A DNA stretch of 12,757 nucleotides from an uncultured Desulfobacterales bacterium (GTDB taxonomy: Bacteria; Desulfobacterota; Desulfobacteria; Desulfobacterales; JAFDCJ01). Positions 1-7,286 of the stretch are shown here, one piece after another. The DNA lies in NCBI GenBank assembly GCA_945787595.1, contig CALZJV010000117.1, forward strand, positions 1 to 12,757, read 5' to 3'. Every line of letters starts with the position of its first letter. The first letter of the stretch is position 1. The notes under the pieces were generated by a model that was not told where the DNA came from, searched no databases, and saw only the letters and a list, made by a program, of their open reading frames with translations. The position numbers and the translations under genes were made by a program.

Positions 1-1178
1 CCAGGGCCTTTATCGTGGATTCCAATGCCGGCCCGGTTGTTATTTTCAGCAACGGCTATGAAAGTGCGAATGATAGGGCGGTATTATACGTGCTGGATCC
101 TGCAGACGGCAGCGTCTTAAAAAAGATCGATACGGGTGTGGGCGATGCAGCCAATTGCAACGGCCTTTCCACGCCAGTGCTGATCGATATTGATCTGGAC
201 AAAAAAGTTGACTTTGCCTATGCGGGTGATCTGCTTGGCAATATGTGGAAATTCGATCTCAGGGACAGCAATGTGAATAACTGGACATCTGCCTTTGAGA
301 GCGGCGGTTCACCACGGCCCCTTTTCCAGGCTAAAAACGCCCAGGATCAGCGGCAGCCCATCACCATGAAACCGGACGTCATGCGGCATTGTGCCTATGG
401 CAGAGACGGATATATGGTGTTATTCGGCACCGGCCGCTACCTCGGCAATGCAGACTTCAGCGACGTCAGCGTCCAGACGTTATACGGTATCTGGGATTGG
501 CAGGATGCCTGGGAAAATGAGGGAGACCCTAATCCCGAGAATAAATACCTGGGGTCATTTACAGATTCAACACCCCGCACGCTTTCAAACCTGGAGGGTA
601 ACGGAACTCTGCCCATCAACGCACGGGATGCTACCTTGTTGAAACAAACCCAGATTTATTTCGGCACATCCGGCGGAGAACCGTATCGTGTGTTAAGCGA
701 CAATGTTCCTAAGTGGTACTCCGTAGCAGACGACGCCGGAAGCACCGGAAGCCATGTGGGATGGTATTTTGACTTGCCGGCTACCAATGAAAAAGCCTTC
801 AAAGACGTCATGATCTTCGGTGGCGTCGATATCGCCATATCATCATTACCGTCAGACTCGGCCTGTGCTTCAGGAGGAGATTCCATTCTGCATGCCATCG
901 ACGCATGCACAGGCGCAAGGCTCCAGCAACCATACTATGATATCAATGGTGACGGAAGCATAGATTCCGGTGATCTCATCAATATTGGTTCACTACAAAG
1001 GCCAATATGGGTTGCACCAACCGGCTGGCTTAAAGCAGGAATGTATTATCCGCCTGCCATATTAGGGCTCGACAAAGAATTGGCCAGGTCGTACTACAGC
1101 ACATCTGACGGAACTGTTCAAACAACACTTAATAGAAATCAGACGACAGGACTGGCAGACTGGAGAGAAATCGAATAA
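1..1178 (+). CDS. pilY1: PilY1-type type IV pilus tip/adhesin protein, C-terminal part
   Basis: The reading frame is open from the left edge (first full codon at 3), so the gene starts outside the window; the GTG at 15 is internal. About 390 C-terminal residues remain. They fit the PilY1/Neisseria PilC beta-propeller: a GLSTPVLIDIDLDKKVDFAY stretch followed by AGDLLGNMWKFDL is typical of the family. Two calcium-type loops are visible. One is D-x-D-x-D-x-x-x-D at 186-212, matching the known PilY1 calcium site. The other is D-x-N-x-D-x-x-x-D at 939-965. PilY1 acts at the pilus tip or outer surface, and in Pseudomonas it controls pilus extension and retraction and adhesion through calcium. Several cysteines (near 153, 387, 867 and 906) suit an exported, disulfide-bearing protein. 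The small exported protein and the ATPase downstream support a pilus cluster. Confidence 0.9.
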   Translation, partial: RAFIVDSNAGPVVIFSNGYESANDRAVLYVLDPADGSVLKKIDTGVGDAANCNGLSTPVLIDIDLDKKVDFAYAGDLLGNMWKFDLRDSNVNNWTSAFESGGSPRPLFQAKNAQDQRQPITMKPDVMRHCAYGRDGYMVLFGTGRYLGNADFSDVSVQTLYGIWDWQDAWENEGDPNPENKYLGSFTDSTPRTLSNLEGNGTLPINARDATLLKQTQIYFGTSGGEPYRVLSDNVPKWYSVADDAGSTGSHVGWYFDLPATNEKAFKDVMIFGGVDIAISSLPSDSACASGGDSILHAIDACTGARLQQPYYDINGDGSIDSGDLINIGSLQRPIWVAPTGWLKAGMYYPPAILGLDKELARSYYSTSDGTVQTTLNRNQTTGLADWREIE

Positions 1179-1194
1179 AACGAGGGGATGAAAA

Positions 1195-1509
1195 ATGACA
1201 AAATGGATCTACACAGTATGTTTGATTATCGTCGTCACATTGATGGCAGGAGCTGGAGCTGCCTTAGCCATCAATGAGTTGACGGACGATATGTCTGAAG
1301 AGGGTTTTGGAGGCGGGTCCGGAACTATTTACAGTATCGAAGAAAATGCCGTGGTGATTAACGATATGAAGTACAAATTTGCTTCCAATGCAAGATTTGT
1401 ATCCAGCACCGGCGGTGATCTAATAAAATCTATGTTTAAAAAAGGAGATCCTGTAAATTTTGTTCTCAATTCCAAAGATGAAATCTTGGCTTTGCAGAAA
1501 AGTAACTAG
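1195..1509 (+). CDS. Small exported protein of unknown function next to pilY1
   Basis: This 104-aa protein starts at an ATG 16 nt after the pilY1 stop, with a GAGGGG ribosome site at 1182-1187. It is almost certainly co-transcribed with pilY1. Residues 1-25 form a signal peptide: basic n-region, hydrophobic core CLIIVVTLMAGAGAALA, and likely Ala-x-Ala cleavage after residue 25. The mature part is about 79 residues. It has an acidic stretch (DDMSEEGF), a glycine run and then a small beta-rich domain (G-T-I-Y-S-I-E..V-V-I, K-G-D-P-V-N-F-V, closing I-L-A-L). The spacing resembles OB/DUF5666-like small periplasmic domains, where a Gly-Asp-x-Val turn precedes a final strand. That resemblance is by eye only. 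It has no cysteine in the mature part and no prepilin (class III) signal. A helper of PilY1 folding or export is possible but is inference from position. Confidence 0.8.
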   Translation: MTKWIYTVCLIIVVTLMAGAGAALAINELTDDMSEEGFGGGSGTIYSIEENAVVINDMKYKFASNARFVSSTGGDLIKSMFKKGDPVNFVLNSKDEILALQKSN

Positions 1510-1535
1510 AATAAGCGATTAAGACCATACGGAAA

Positions 1536-1550
1536 TCACCGGATCGGTGA
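1536..1550 (+). repeat. Perfect inverted repeat upstream of the ATPase gene
   Basis: TCACCG and CGGTGA flank a GAT loop, giving a perfect 6-bp stem with a 3-nt loop in the 81-bp gap between the small exported protein and the ATPase start at 1591. No T tract follows directly, so it does not look like a standard intrinsic terminator. It could be an RNA hairpin that tunes read-through or mRNA stability, or an operator half-site pair. Function is unknown. Confidence 0.4.
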
Positions 1551-1590
1551 GCGTTGTCAGTTTTAAACTTTGGCGAAAGGTTTTTTATAC

Positions 1591-3414
1591 ATGGCTGTTG
1601 ATCTGAACAACCCGTTTGCAGAAGAGCAAATTTGCCAGATACTTTTAAAAAATAATCTTATTTCTCAAAACCAGGTAAAAGGGATCTTCAAGAACACGGC
1701 GAAGGTTGAAAAGAAACTGGCAAAACGTCGCAATGGTCATAAAATTTCCTTTACTTCCGGAGCCAAAAGCGCTGTTTCCACAACCATCGTCGATATCATA
1801 GATTACTTAAAGCCTTCCCGGGCAGACGGTCAATCCGGAATTGTCGATGAGGATACGATTTTTCAGGCTTTGGCAAAAGAATGGAAAATACCTTATAAAA
1901 AAATTGATCCTTTGAAGCTGGACCTTAATCTGGTGACGACGACTCTGCATCGTAACTTTGCCATGAAAAATCTGGTGCTTCCCATTGACATAAAGGATGG
2001 ATATCTGACGGTTGCAGCGCCATATCCCTTGAACCTTGAGGTCATGGACGATTTGGTTAAGGTCACCAATTTAAAGCTGAAGACGGTCCTGAGCTCCAAA
2101 AGCGATATTGTCAAGCTGCTGAACGAGTTTTTTGGTTTCAAGTCCTCCATAGCAGCAGCAGAAGACATGTTTACCGGATCGTCGGTGGACTTGGGCAATT
2201 TGGAGCAGTATGTGCGGATAAAATCATCGGAAGAAAACGCACCTACCGATCAGCATATCGTCAGCGCCGTTAACCACATCCTGTTGTATGCGTTTGATCA
2301 GCGAGCCAGTGATATCCATATTGAACCCAAACGGGATGACGTGCTGGTGAGAATGCGAATAGACGGCATACTTCACACGGTTTATAACCTGCCCAAAAAA
2401 GTCCACAATGCCGTTGTCAGCCGCATTAAGACGCTGTCCCGGATGAATATCGGCGAAAAACGACGACCCCAGGACGGGAGGATCAAGATGGACAAAGGCG
2501 GGGTGGAGGTCGAAATTCGTATTTCAACCGTTCCGGTTGCCTTTGGTGAAAAAGTGGTCATGCGTGTCATGGATCCTGAGGTTCTTTTACAGGATCTGTC
2601 AGGTCTGGGTTTTACCACCACGGACCTGACCCGCTACAAGCAGATTATACACATGCCCCACGGCATTGTGATCGTCTGCGGGCCAACGGGCAGCGGTAAA
2701 TCGACCACCCTTTACTCCACCTTACGCCGGCTTTCGAAGCCGGAAAACAATGTGATCACCGTTGAAGACCCCATCGAAATGATTCACGAAGATTTTAACC
2801 AGATCGGCGTCCAGCCCGCCATCGATGTGACCTACGGCAACATCCTTAGAACGATACTGCGCCAGGATCCCGACATCATTATGATCGGTGAAATGCGCGA
2901 TCTGGATACAGCCAAAAATGCTGTCCAGGCAGCATTAACCGGGCACCTGGTGCTTTCCACCCTCCATACCAATGACGCGCCGTCCACCATTACCCGCCTC
3001 CTTGACCTCGGGGTACAATCTTTCTTAATCCAAGCCACCTTGGTCGGTATTCTGGGTCAACGGCTCGTGCGCAACATATGCCCGTATTGCAAGGAAGCCT
3101 TTCAAATAGATGGGATCGAACTGTCCAGAATGGGCATCGATATGGCAACCAAAGACAGCCTGACACTGCACCGCGGGAAGGGCTGTATCAAATGCCGCAA
3201 TACTGGTTACAGTGGCCGCTCCGCTATTTTCGAGGTCATGCCTTATACGGAATCGCAGAAAAAGCTGACCACTTCCGAAACGGATGTGGAAAAATTAAGA
3301 GCGCGGGCAAGAGAAGAGGGAATGTTTACGATGCGCGAAAGCGCCATCAAAAAGATGCTGGAAGGGGTGACTACGTATAAAGAAGTGCTCCGAGTTACCT
3401 GGGAAAACTATTAG
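1591..3414 (+). CDS. GspE/PulE/PilB-family secretion or pilus-assembly ATPase
   Basis: This is a hexameric cytoplasmic ATPase that powers pilin or pseudopilin assembly. The ATG at 1591 (607 aa) is chosen because GAAAGG at 1575-1580 lies 10 nt upstream; a TTG at 1570 would add 7 residues but has no ribosome site. Residues 1-185 form a T2SSE_N-like regulatory region ending near EFFGF, with a long basic insertion around residues 35-60. The core has SDIHIEP and RIDGILH near 240-262, Walker A GPTGSGKSTT at 364-373, the acidic VEDPIE box, a Walker B region PDIIMIGEMRD, and the histidine box LSTLHTNDA. A tetracysteine zinc motif (C497-x2-C500 and C532-x2-C535) is typical of GspE and PilB extension ATPases and argues against a retraction PilT. 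Placement after pilY1 favours a type IV pilus role, but a type II secretion role cannot be excluded, so no symbol is given. Confidence 0.92.
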   Translation: MAVDLNNPFAEEQICQILLKNNLISQNQVKGIFKNTAKVEKKLAKRRNGHKISFTSGAKSAVSTTIVDIIDYLKPSRADGQSGIVDEDTIFQALAKEWKIPYKKIDPLKLDLNLVTTTLHRNFAMKNLVLPIDIKDGYLTVAAPYPLNLEVMDDLVKVTNLKLKTVLSSKSDIVKLLNEFFGFKSSIAAAEDMFTGSSVDLGNLEQYVRIKSSEENAPTDQHIVSAVNHILLYAFDQRASDIHIEPKRDDVLVRMRIDGILHTVYNLPKKVHNAVVSRIKTLSRMNIGEKRRPQDGRIKMDKGGVEVEIRISTVPVAFGEKVVMRVMDPEVLLQDLSGLGFTTTDLTRYKQIIHMPHGIVIVCGPTGSGKSTTLYSTLRRLSKPENNVITVEDPIEMIHEDFNQIGVQPAIDVTYGNILRTILRQDPDIIMIGEMRDLDTAKNAVQAALTGHLVLSTLHTNDAPSTITRLLDLGVQSFLIQATLVGILGQRLVRNICPYCKEAFQIDGIELSRMGIDMATKDSLTLHRGKGCIKCRNTGYSGRSAIFEVMPYTESQKKLTTSETDVEKLRARAREEGMFTMRESAIKKMLEGVTTYKEVLRVTWENY

Positions 3415-5183
3415 AGTTCGCGAAACCCCCAAAAGGGGTACTCCAGCTGGTAGGCGGCGATTTTACCCGGATTGTTCTCGCGGCTGGCCACCAGCCACAG
3501 CGAACTCTCTCTTTTTTTAGATGAAATCGGGTCCAGCGGGTCCCAGTCCGGAAGCAGAATCATGGCATTGTCGGCACTGTATTCGATATCTCCCGATTCT
3601 TTGAATGATCCAAGATCTGGTTTTTTACTATAACTTCCACCTTCACCGCGCGAAAGTTCCGAAATGACGAAAAAAGATACATTTTGCTCATCTCGTATCG
3701 CCTCCATATGCCGCAACCAGGAATCAATCCCGGTTCTGCGGTCCGATAGGTTTTTAAAGGGCAGTTTATGGAGGCTGTCGATAACCACAACTGTGTGATC
3801 TCTCCTTGTTTCATGCTGTACAAAATCGATCTGGCGCCTCATGATGTCCGGGTTGAGCTTGCGGTCTGTGACCACCCGGAAATATTGCAGCATCTCCTGA
3901 AACTCCAGGGAAGCTTTTTTAAAGCGTTGGACAACCTCTTCATCGGTGTGTTTTGTTCTGATATCTACATCTGAAAGCCGGCTCAACCGTGACAGAGTTC
4001 TGAAATATATGTTTTGGCGACCGTTTTCAAAGTCATAGTAAATAACCGGGGTCTTTCGTCTGGCTATTTCGGTGGATACCTGCATATAAAAGCAAGATTT
4101 GCCGGCTTTGGGCGGACCCCCCATGATGTTGATGCCACGAATTCCGCTAAGCGCCTTATCCAGTTTTTCGAAACCGGACCTAAGCCCGATCCTATCGTTC
4201 CCCATGCTCTGTTCCACGAATTGAAAAAATTTCTGATGCTCTTTTTCGGGGGCTGCAAAAGGTGAAAAGGATTTGGATAACCTGATCATTTCCGCAACAG
4301 CACTGCGGAATTTCTTGCCCTCCTCTTTGGCAAAATCGCATAGTTCATAGCCGCGTTTCAGGTGGGTGGGCCATTTAAGTATTCTGGCCTTAAACCCCAG
4401 CCTGGTGGCTGTTTCCCGGGCCGCAAGATATGCTTCAGGAGTGTTTCTGACGACGATAAAAACATGGTTGATATAGGCCAGGCGCTCAACACTCACAAAC
4501 TCAAGATCGGCGGCAGTCGGTACGGCAATGCCGGGGTAGCCGAGTTCCTTCAGCGTCAGAAGATTGTTCTCTCCCTCTACAAGAAAAAGCACACCATTTT
4601 CACACCGGTCAATTTCAGGCATATCGAAAATTTGAAACTCGCCGGAAAAAAAATCTTCAGCCCCGTACCAAAAATTATCCTCCGGGCGCCCGGGCAAAAT
4701 ACAGTGGGCGGCATATGATTTGCCATCCTCCAGATAATAAGGGTACACGAGATAGCGGCCGTTATACCCGATTTTCATCTCGTCCACGACAGCCTTCGAA
4801 ACCCCAAACTCTTGAAAATAGGCATACTCGCTCTTGCTCATCAAGGATGTAAATTTTGTAATGTCCTGTTTTAAATTTTTGATCGGATAGAGCACATCCC
4901 GAATATAAGGCTCCCGATCCGGTTCGTGCCCTGGAACCTTTTGCGCATCAATTCCCATCAGGCGGCTAAAATGCGATGCAAATCCGCCCGGCAGGCATCT
5001 GTTCAAGCATCTAAAATAACCGGCAAAAAAACTGTTGGGATTCAGATAAATCGCCAGCACGCCAGCTGTCTGTTTTTCGGAATCATTACAGAAAGGACAC
5101 GGGGCTTTGATGAAGTATTTCTCCTGGCGGGCCCCGGAAAGGTTCTCAAAATAAAACTGTTTTATCTGTTCGATAGCGTCCAT
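3411..5183 (-). CDS. Primase-helicase-like protein: zinc finger, degenerate TOPRIM, DnaB-type RecA core
   Basis: This 590-aa protein starts at ATG 5183 with AGGAG (plus 5192-5196) 8 nt upstream. Residues 29-63 hold a CHC2-like zinc finger (CPFCND, then C59 and C63). Residues 197-270 look like a TOPRIM fold: VEGENN supplies the usual Glu (E204), but the DxD stretch reads VVRNTPE and lacks both aspartates. The C-terminal half is DnaB-like: Walker A GGPPKAGKS (355-363), an H1a-like acidic strand YYDFENG, Walker B VVVIDS (D469), the H4 motif ISELSRGEGG followed by KESGDIEYSAD, and a terminal ASRENNPGK whose arginine (R568) matches the DnaB arginine finger. The domain order matches T7 gp4 and Twinkle. 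It is probably a DNA-unwinding ATPase without primer synthesis; that is inference. No phage or plasmid genes are adjacent. Its stop overlaps the ATPase stop by 4 nt. Confidence 0.85.
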   Translation of the reverse strand: MDAIEQIKQFYFENLSGARQEKYFIKAPCPFCNDSEKQTAGVLAIYLNPNSFFAGYFRCLNRCLPGGFASHFSRLMGIDAQKVPGHEPDREPYIRDVLYPIKNLKQDITKFTSLMSKSEYAYFQEFGVSKAVVDEMKIGYNGRYLVYPYYLEDGKSYAAHCILPGRPEDNFWYGAEDFFSGEFQIFDMPEIDRCENGVLFLVEGENNLLTLKELGYPGIAVPTAADLEFVSVERLAYINHVFIVVRNTPEAYLAARETATRLGFKARILKWPTHLKRGYELCDFAKEEGKKFRSAVAEMIRLSKSFSPFAAPEKEHQKFFQFVEQSMGNDRIGLRSGFEKLDKALSGIRGINIMGGPPKAGKSCFYMQVSTEIARRKTPVIYYDFENGRQNIYFRTLSRLSRLSDVDIRTKHTDEEVVQRFKKASLEFQEMLQYFRVVTDRKLNPDIMRRQIDFVQHETRRDHTVVVIDSLHKLPFKNLSDRRTGIDSWLRHMEAIRDEQNVSFFVISELSRGEGGSYSKKPDLGSFKESGDIEYSADNAMILLPDWDPLDPISSKKRESSLWLVASRENNPGKIAAYQLEYPFWGFREL

Positions 5184-5401
5184 TAGAGTATCTCCTGCTT
5201 TTAAACCATTGTCCAGCGCCGGTTGACGGGACAGCTCTGATTGCCACCGCAGTATGTTTGTGGTATCGCTATCAGCGCGCCAATCTTAGCCTGCAATCGG
5301 AGTATTGAAGCAAATAAAAACGACAAGCATTTTCAAGACTAAAATTCACCGCGGTAATGCTCCCTTTATCCAATACTGCATACTGATTTGCGAATCTTTT
5401 G
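5184..5401. other. Divergent intergenic spacer without a recognisable gene
   Basis: This stretch separates the minus-strand helicase-like gene from the plus-strand hydratase gene; the promoter of the latter follows at 5402. Apart from the ribosome site of the helicase-like gene I see no well-spaced sigma70 promoter for that gene, no structured RNA and no convincing small ORF. A 60-codon plus-strand frame inside it starts without a ribosome site and has no recognisable protein character. Confidence 0.5.
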
Positions 5402-5430
5402 TTGATCAAAACCCTGCTATCAAGTATAAC
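5402..5430 (+). promoter_or_regulatory. Predicted sigma70 promoter of the MaoC-type hydratase gene
   Basis: TTGATC (5402-5407) and TATAAC (5425-5430) are separated by exactly 17 nt. The -10 element matches 5 of 6 consensus bases and the -35 element 4 of 6. Transcription would start near 5437, giving a leader of about 50 nt before the ATG at 5490. Read by eye, without a scoring model. Confidence 0.55.
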
Positions 5431-5489
5431 TGGTTGCGCTTAATTTATCAATTTATATCCATTCTTCACTCATATACAGGCGGGTGACC

Positions 5490-5951
5490 ATGTCGCAAAT
5501 CCGTAATCAAACCATTCAGGGATTATCCGTCGGAAAGACGTTTACGGTATCACGAAAATTCACGGAACAGGACATGATAACCTTCGCCGATATTACCCGG
5601 GATTACAACCCCATCCATTTTGATGAACGCTTTGTGGCGGCCAAAAATTTAAAAGGACGGATTTGCCATGGTCTGCTGGTGGGAAGTCTGCTTACGGAAA
5701 TCGGGGGACAGATCGGATGGTTGGCCTCGGAAATGAACTTTCGTTATAAAAAGCCGGTTTATTTTGGGGATACGATTGAATGTTCGCTGACCATCACAAA
5801 AATCGACAGGCGCAATCGGGCTAGAGCCGAGGTAATTTATCGTAATCAGGACGGAGCCGTTGTTCTGGAAGCCGAGTTGGCAGGAATTCTCCCGGGTGAT
5901 CGGGAACGAGAGGTCCTCGATGCCATTCTGGCGGGAGGGGAAAGGAATTAA
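5490..5951 (+). CDS. MaoC-like (R)-specific enoyl-CoA hydratase
   Basis: This 153-aa single hot-dog-fold protein is the usual size for PhaJ/MaoC-type hydratases, which add water to trans-2-enoyl-CoA to give (R)-3-hydroxyacyl-CoA. The hydratase-2 signature is clear at residues 33-43 (ADITRDYNPIH), where D38 and H43 match the catalytic Asp and His of the family. It is followed by GRICHGLL, the usual substrate-pocket segment. The ATG at 5490 is preferred because AGGCGGG lies 5 nt upstream; an in-frame GTG at 5484 would add only two residues and sits inside that site. The gene stands alone, with its own predicted promoter. Substrate could be a beta-oxidation, polyester or fatty-acid intermediate; nothing nearby decides between them. 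It converges on the bactofilin operon across 67 bp. Confidence 0.88.
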   Translation: MSQIRNQTIQGLSVGKTFTVSRKFTEQDMITFADITRDYNPIHFDERFVAAKNLKGRICHGLLVGSLLTEIGGQIGWLASEMNFRYKKPVYFGDTIECSLTITKIDRRNRARAEVIYRNQDGAVVLEAELAGILPGDREREVLDAILAGGERN

Positions 5952-6018
5952 AAAAATTAGGGTATATTTGAAGTTAACTTCTACAGCGCCTGAATCCCCG
6001 AACCCCTCAATGAGTGCC

Positions 6019-6429
6019 TTACTTCGGATTAATCTTGGCTTCGGATTGGGCGGAAGTACTTGCACCAGCGCCGGGCCCGGAGGGTGAAACAGTGGATCTG
6101 AGCATACTTGAACGGCCTTCAAAAAGCGCACCCTCCCTGATATCAATGGATTTCGCCTTGCAGTCTCCCAGCAATTGACCGGAAGATTGAATCTCCAGCT
6201 GTTTGTGGGCCAGAACATTGCCGGTGATTTTCCCCTGGATAACAATGTTGTCGGCCTCAACGTCGGCTTCCACAACACCGCTTTGACCTATAAAAAAATC
6301 ACCGACGACCTTGATGGTGCCTTTAAATTGACCTTCCACACGCAGATCTTCGTCACCCTGAATGTCACCTTCAATTTTTATTTTTTTGCTCAATAATGAA
6401 GTTTTACCGGTCGTTTTTCCTATATCCAT
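6019..6429 (-). CDS. Bactofilin (short, second gene of the pair)
   Basis: Bactofilins polymerise without nucleotide into membrane-associated filaments that organise cell shape, polarity and other proteins. This 136-aa protein has a short basic N-terminus, then a right-handed beta-helix core at about residues 11-108. The core shows the usual repeating pattern of Gly and aliphatic residues (IEGDIQGDEDLRVEGQFKG, then IVIQGKITGNV and IREGALFEG). A short Ser/Gly/Ala/Pro-rich tail follows. The ATG at 6429 is supported by AAGGAG (plus 6438-6443) 8 nt upstream. It lies 66 bp downstream of a second bactofilin gene on the same strand and is probably transcribed with it. I see no transmembrane helix, so membrane contact would be peripheral. 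Confidence 0.92.
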   Translation of the reverse strand: MDIGKTTGKTSLLSKKIKIEGDIQGDEDLRVEGQFKGTIKVVGDFFIGQSGVVEADVEADNIVIQGKITGNVLAHKQLEIQSSGQLLGDCKAKSIDIREGALFEGRSSMLRSTVSPSGPGAGASTSAQSEAKINPK

Positions 6430-6495
6430 TTACACATCTCCTTCATAAAAATTAGGATTTGCCAGATTAATATCCTCTAACTGGGTCTGGTAATT

Positions 6496-7029
6496 TTATT
6501 TTTTAGCGGCGATAGCAGTTGCCATGGAGGATTGCGGAGGCTGGGCGGCAGCGGGTTTTGACGCCTCGGCCGATCTTTTACCCATTTGCATTTCCCCGTC
6601 AAAAACAGCACCGTCCAGGATGGAAACTTTAGGGGTTACGATGCGTCCATTGATTCTGGCCGTATTGTCCATATGAATTTTTTCAGCCGCCGTCAGAGTG
6701 CCCTCTACATTGCCGTTAATGGCAATACTGGTGGCGTTGAAGTTTCCTTTAACTCTGGCTCCCTGAGCAACTTTCAATTGGCCCTTTAAATTAAATTCTC
6801 CTTCAAAAGAGCCCAGGATTATCATATTACCTTCGCCGGAAACATTTCCGGTGATTTTAAGATTTTTCCCGAAGAAGGTTGTGGAATCCTCAGTTCTATC
6901 TTCTGGGGCACTTTTGGGGGTGCTCTTGGGTGTACTCCTGGGGGCACTCTGAAAAGTACTCTTGGGGGCAGTCGGAACGGCGGCGGCAGACGCCTCTTCC
7001 TCTTTTTCCTTTTTCCCGAATAATGTCAT
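6496..7029 (-). CDS. Bactofilin with long repetitive N-terminal linker
   Basis: This 177-aa protein is the first gene of the bactofilin pair. The ATG at 7029 has AAGGAG (plus 7037-7042) 7 nt upstream, so the longer frame beginning at 7074 is rejected. Residues 1-10 (MTLFGKKEKE) resemble the short hydrophobic-then-basic N-terminus that anchors many bactofilins to membrane. Residues 21-42 are a basic Ser/Thr/Pro repeat, and residues about 50-148 are the beta-helix core (FFGKNLKITGNVSGEG, VKGNFNATSIAINGNVEG, ILDGAVFDGEMQMG). The tail is rich in Ala, Pro and Gln. The two bactofilins differ in linker and tail, which suggests co-polymers with different partners; this is inference. A near-consensus promoter lies 75 nt upstream. 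Confidence 0.92.
   Translation of the reverse strand: MTLFGKKEKEEEASAAAVPTAPKSTFQSAPRSTPKSTPKSAPEDRTEDSTTFFGKNLKITGNVSGEGNMIILGSFEGEFNLKGQLKVAQGARVKGNFNATSIAINGNVEGTLTAAEKIHMDNTARINGRIVTPKVSILDGAVFDGEMQMGKRSAEASKPAAAQPPQSSMATAIAAKK
6910..6969 (-). repeat. Five tandem 12-bp repeats inside the bactofilin gene
   Basis: Read on the minus strand, five 12-bp units (consensus about RCMCCCARGAGT) lie at 6958-6969, 6946-6957, 6934-6945, 6922-6933 and 6910-6921. They encode APKS, TFQS, APRS, TPKS and TPKS. The unit length keeps the frame, so copy number could vary without breaking the protein. The second unit is the most diverged. Confidence 0.8.
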
Positions 7030-7103
7030 TCCTAAACTCCTTTTGAAATAAAGTGGTTGAATGAAAGCATGCAATCAAGGTTTTTTTACATGCCTTATCT
7101 AAT

Positions 7104-7132
7104 AATATATAGCAAAACGGCTAAAATGTAAA
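7104..7132 (-). promoter_or_regulatory. Predicted sigma70 promoter of the bactofilin operon
   Basis: On the minus strand TTTACA (plus 7127-7132) and TATATT (plus 7104-7109) are separated by exactly 17 nt; each matches 5 of 6 consensus bases. Transcription would start near 7097, about 68 nt before the bactofilin ATG at 7029. This is the best promoter match I found in the window. Confidence 0.65.
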
Positions 7133-7286
7133 AAGATTTTGTAAAAATTAAAGCATTTAAAGCAGTTAGAGACCTCCAGATTGAACGATTCCGCCTGTTT
7201 TTCGGGTTTTCTTCCTTTGATGATGAAAACTTCCCTATTTCGTGCTATAGATCCAGAAACTATCTTAGATCACAAGGAGCACCGCT

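Noticed and set aside
1510..1590. Cyclic-di-GMP (GEMM) riboswitch before the pilus ATPase gene
   Set aside because: Such riboswitches often precede pilus genes in this group, so I looked for one. The gap is only 81 nt and lacks the conserved GEMM core; only a simple 6-bp hairpin is present.
3411..5183. Prophage or plasmid replication module around the helicase-like gene
   Set aside because: The domain layout is phage-like, but flanking genes are ordinary chromosomal functions, and no integrase, attachment repeat, capsid or partition gene is visible.
5970..5981. Perfect 12-bp palindrome GAAGTTAACTTC between the hydratase and bactofilin genes
   Set aside because: It lies between convergent stops, where an operator is unlikely, has no loop for a terminator hairpin and no T tract. 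It is probably chance, though an unknown protein site cannot be excluded.
5649..6278. A 209-codon minus-strand frame spanning the hydratase and the first bactofilin
   Set aside because: It overlaps two well-supported genes almost fully, has no ribosome site of note, and its translation has no recognisable domain pattern. It is an antisense shadow.
7030..7074. A longer bactofilin start at 7074
   Set aside because: The ATG at 7029 has AAGGAG 7 nt upstream and gives the usual short N-terminus; the extra 15 residues run through that ribosome site.
7133..7286. A plus-strand promoter for the pcm gene
   Set aside because: Several TTG-type and TATA-type hexamers occur, for example TTGATG and TATAGA, but none has 16-18 nt spacing. 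I could not support a specific site.
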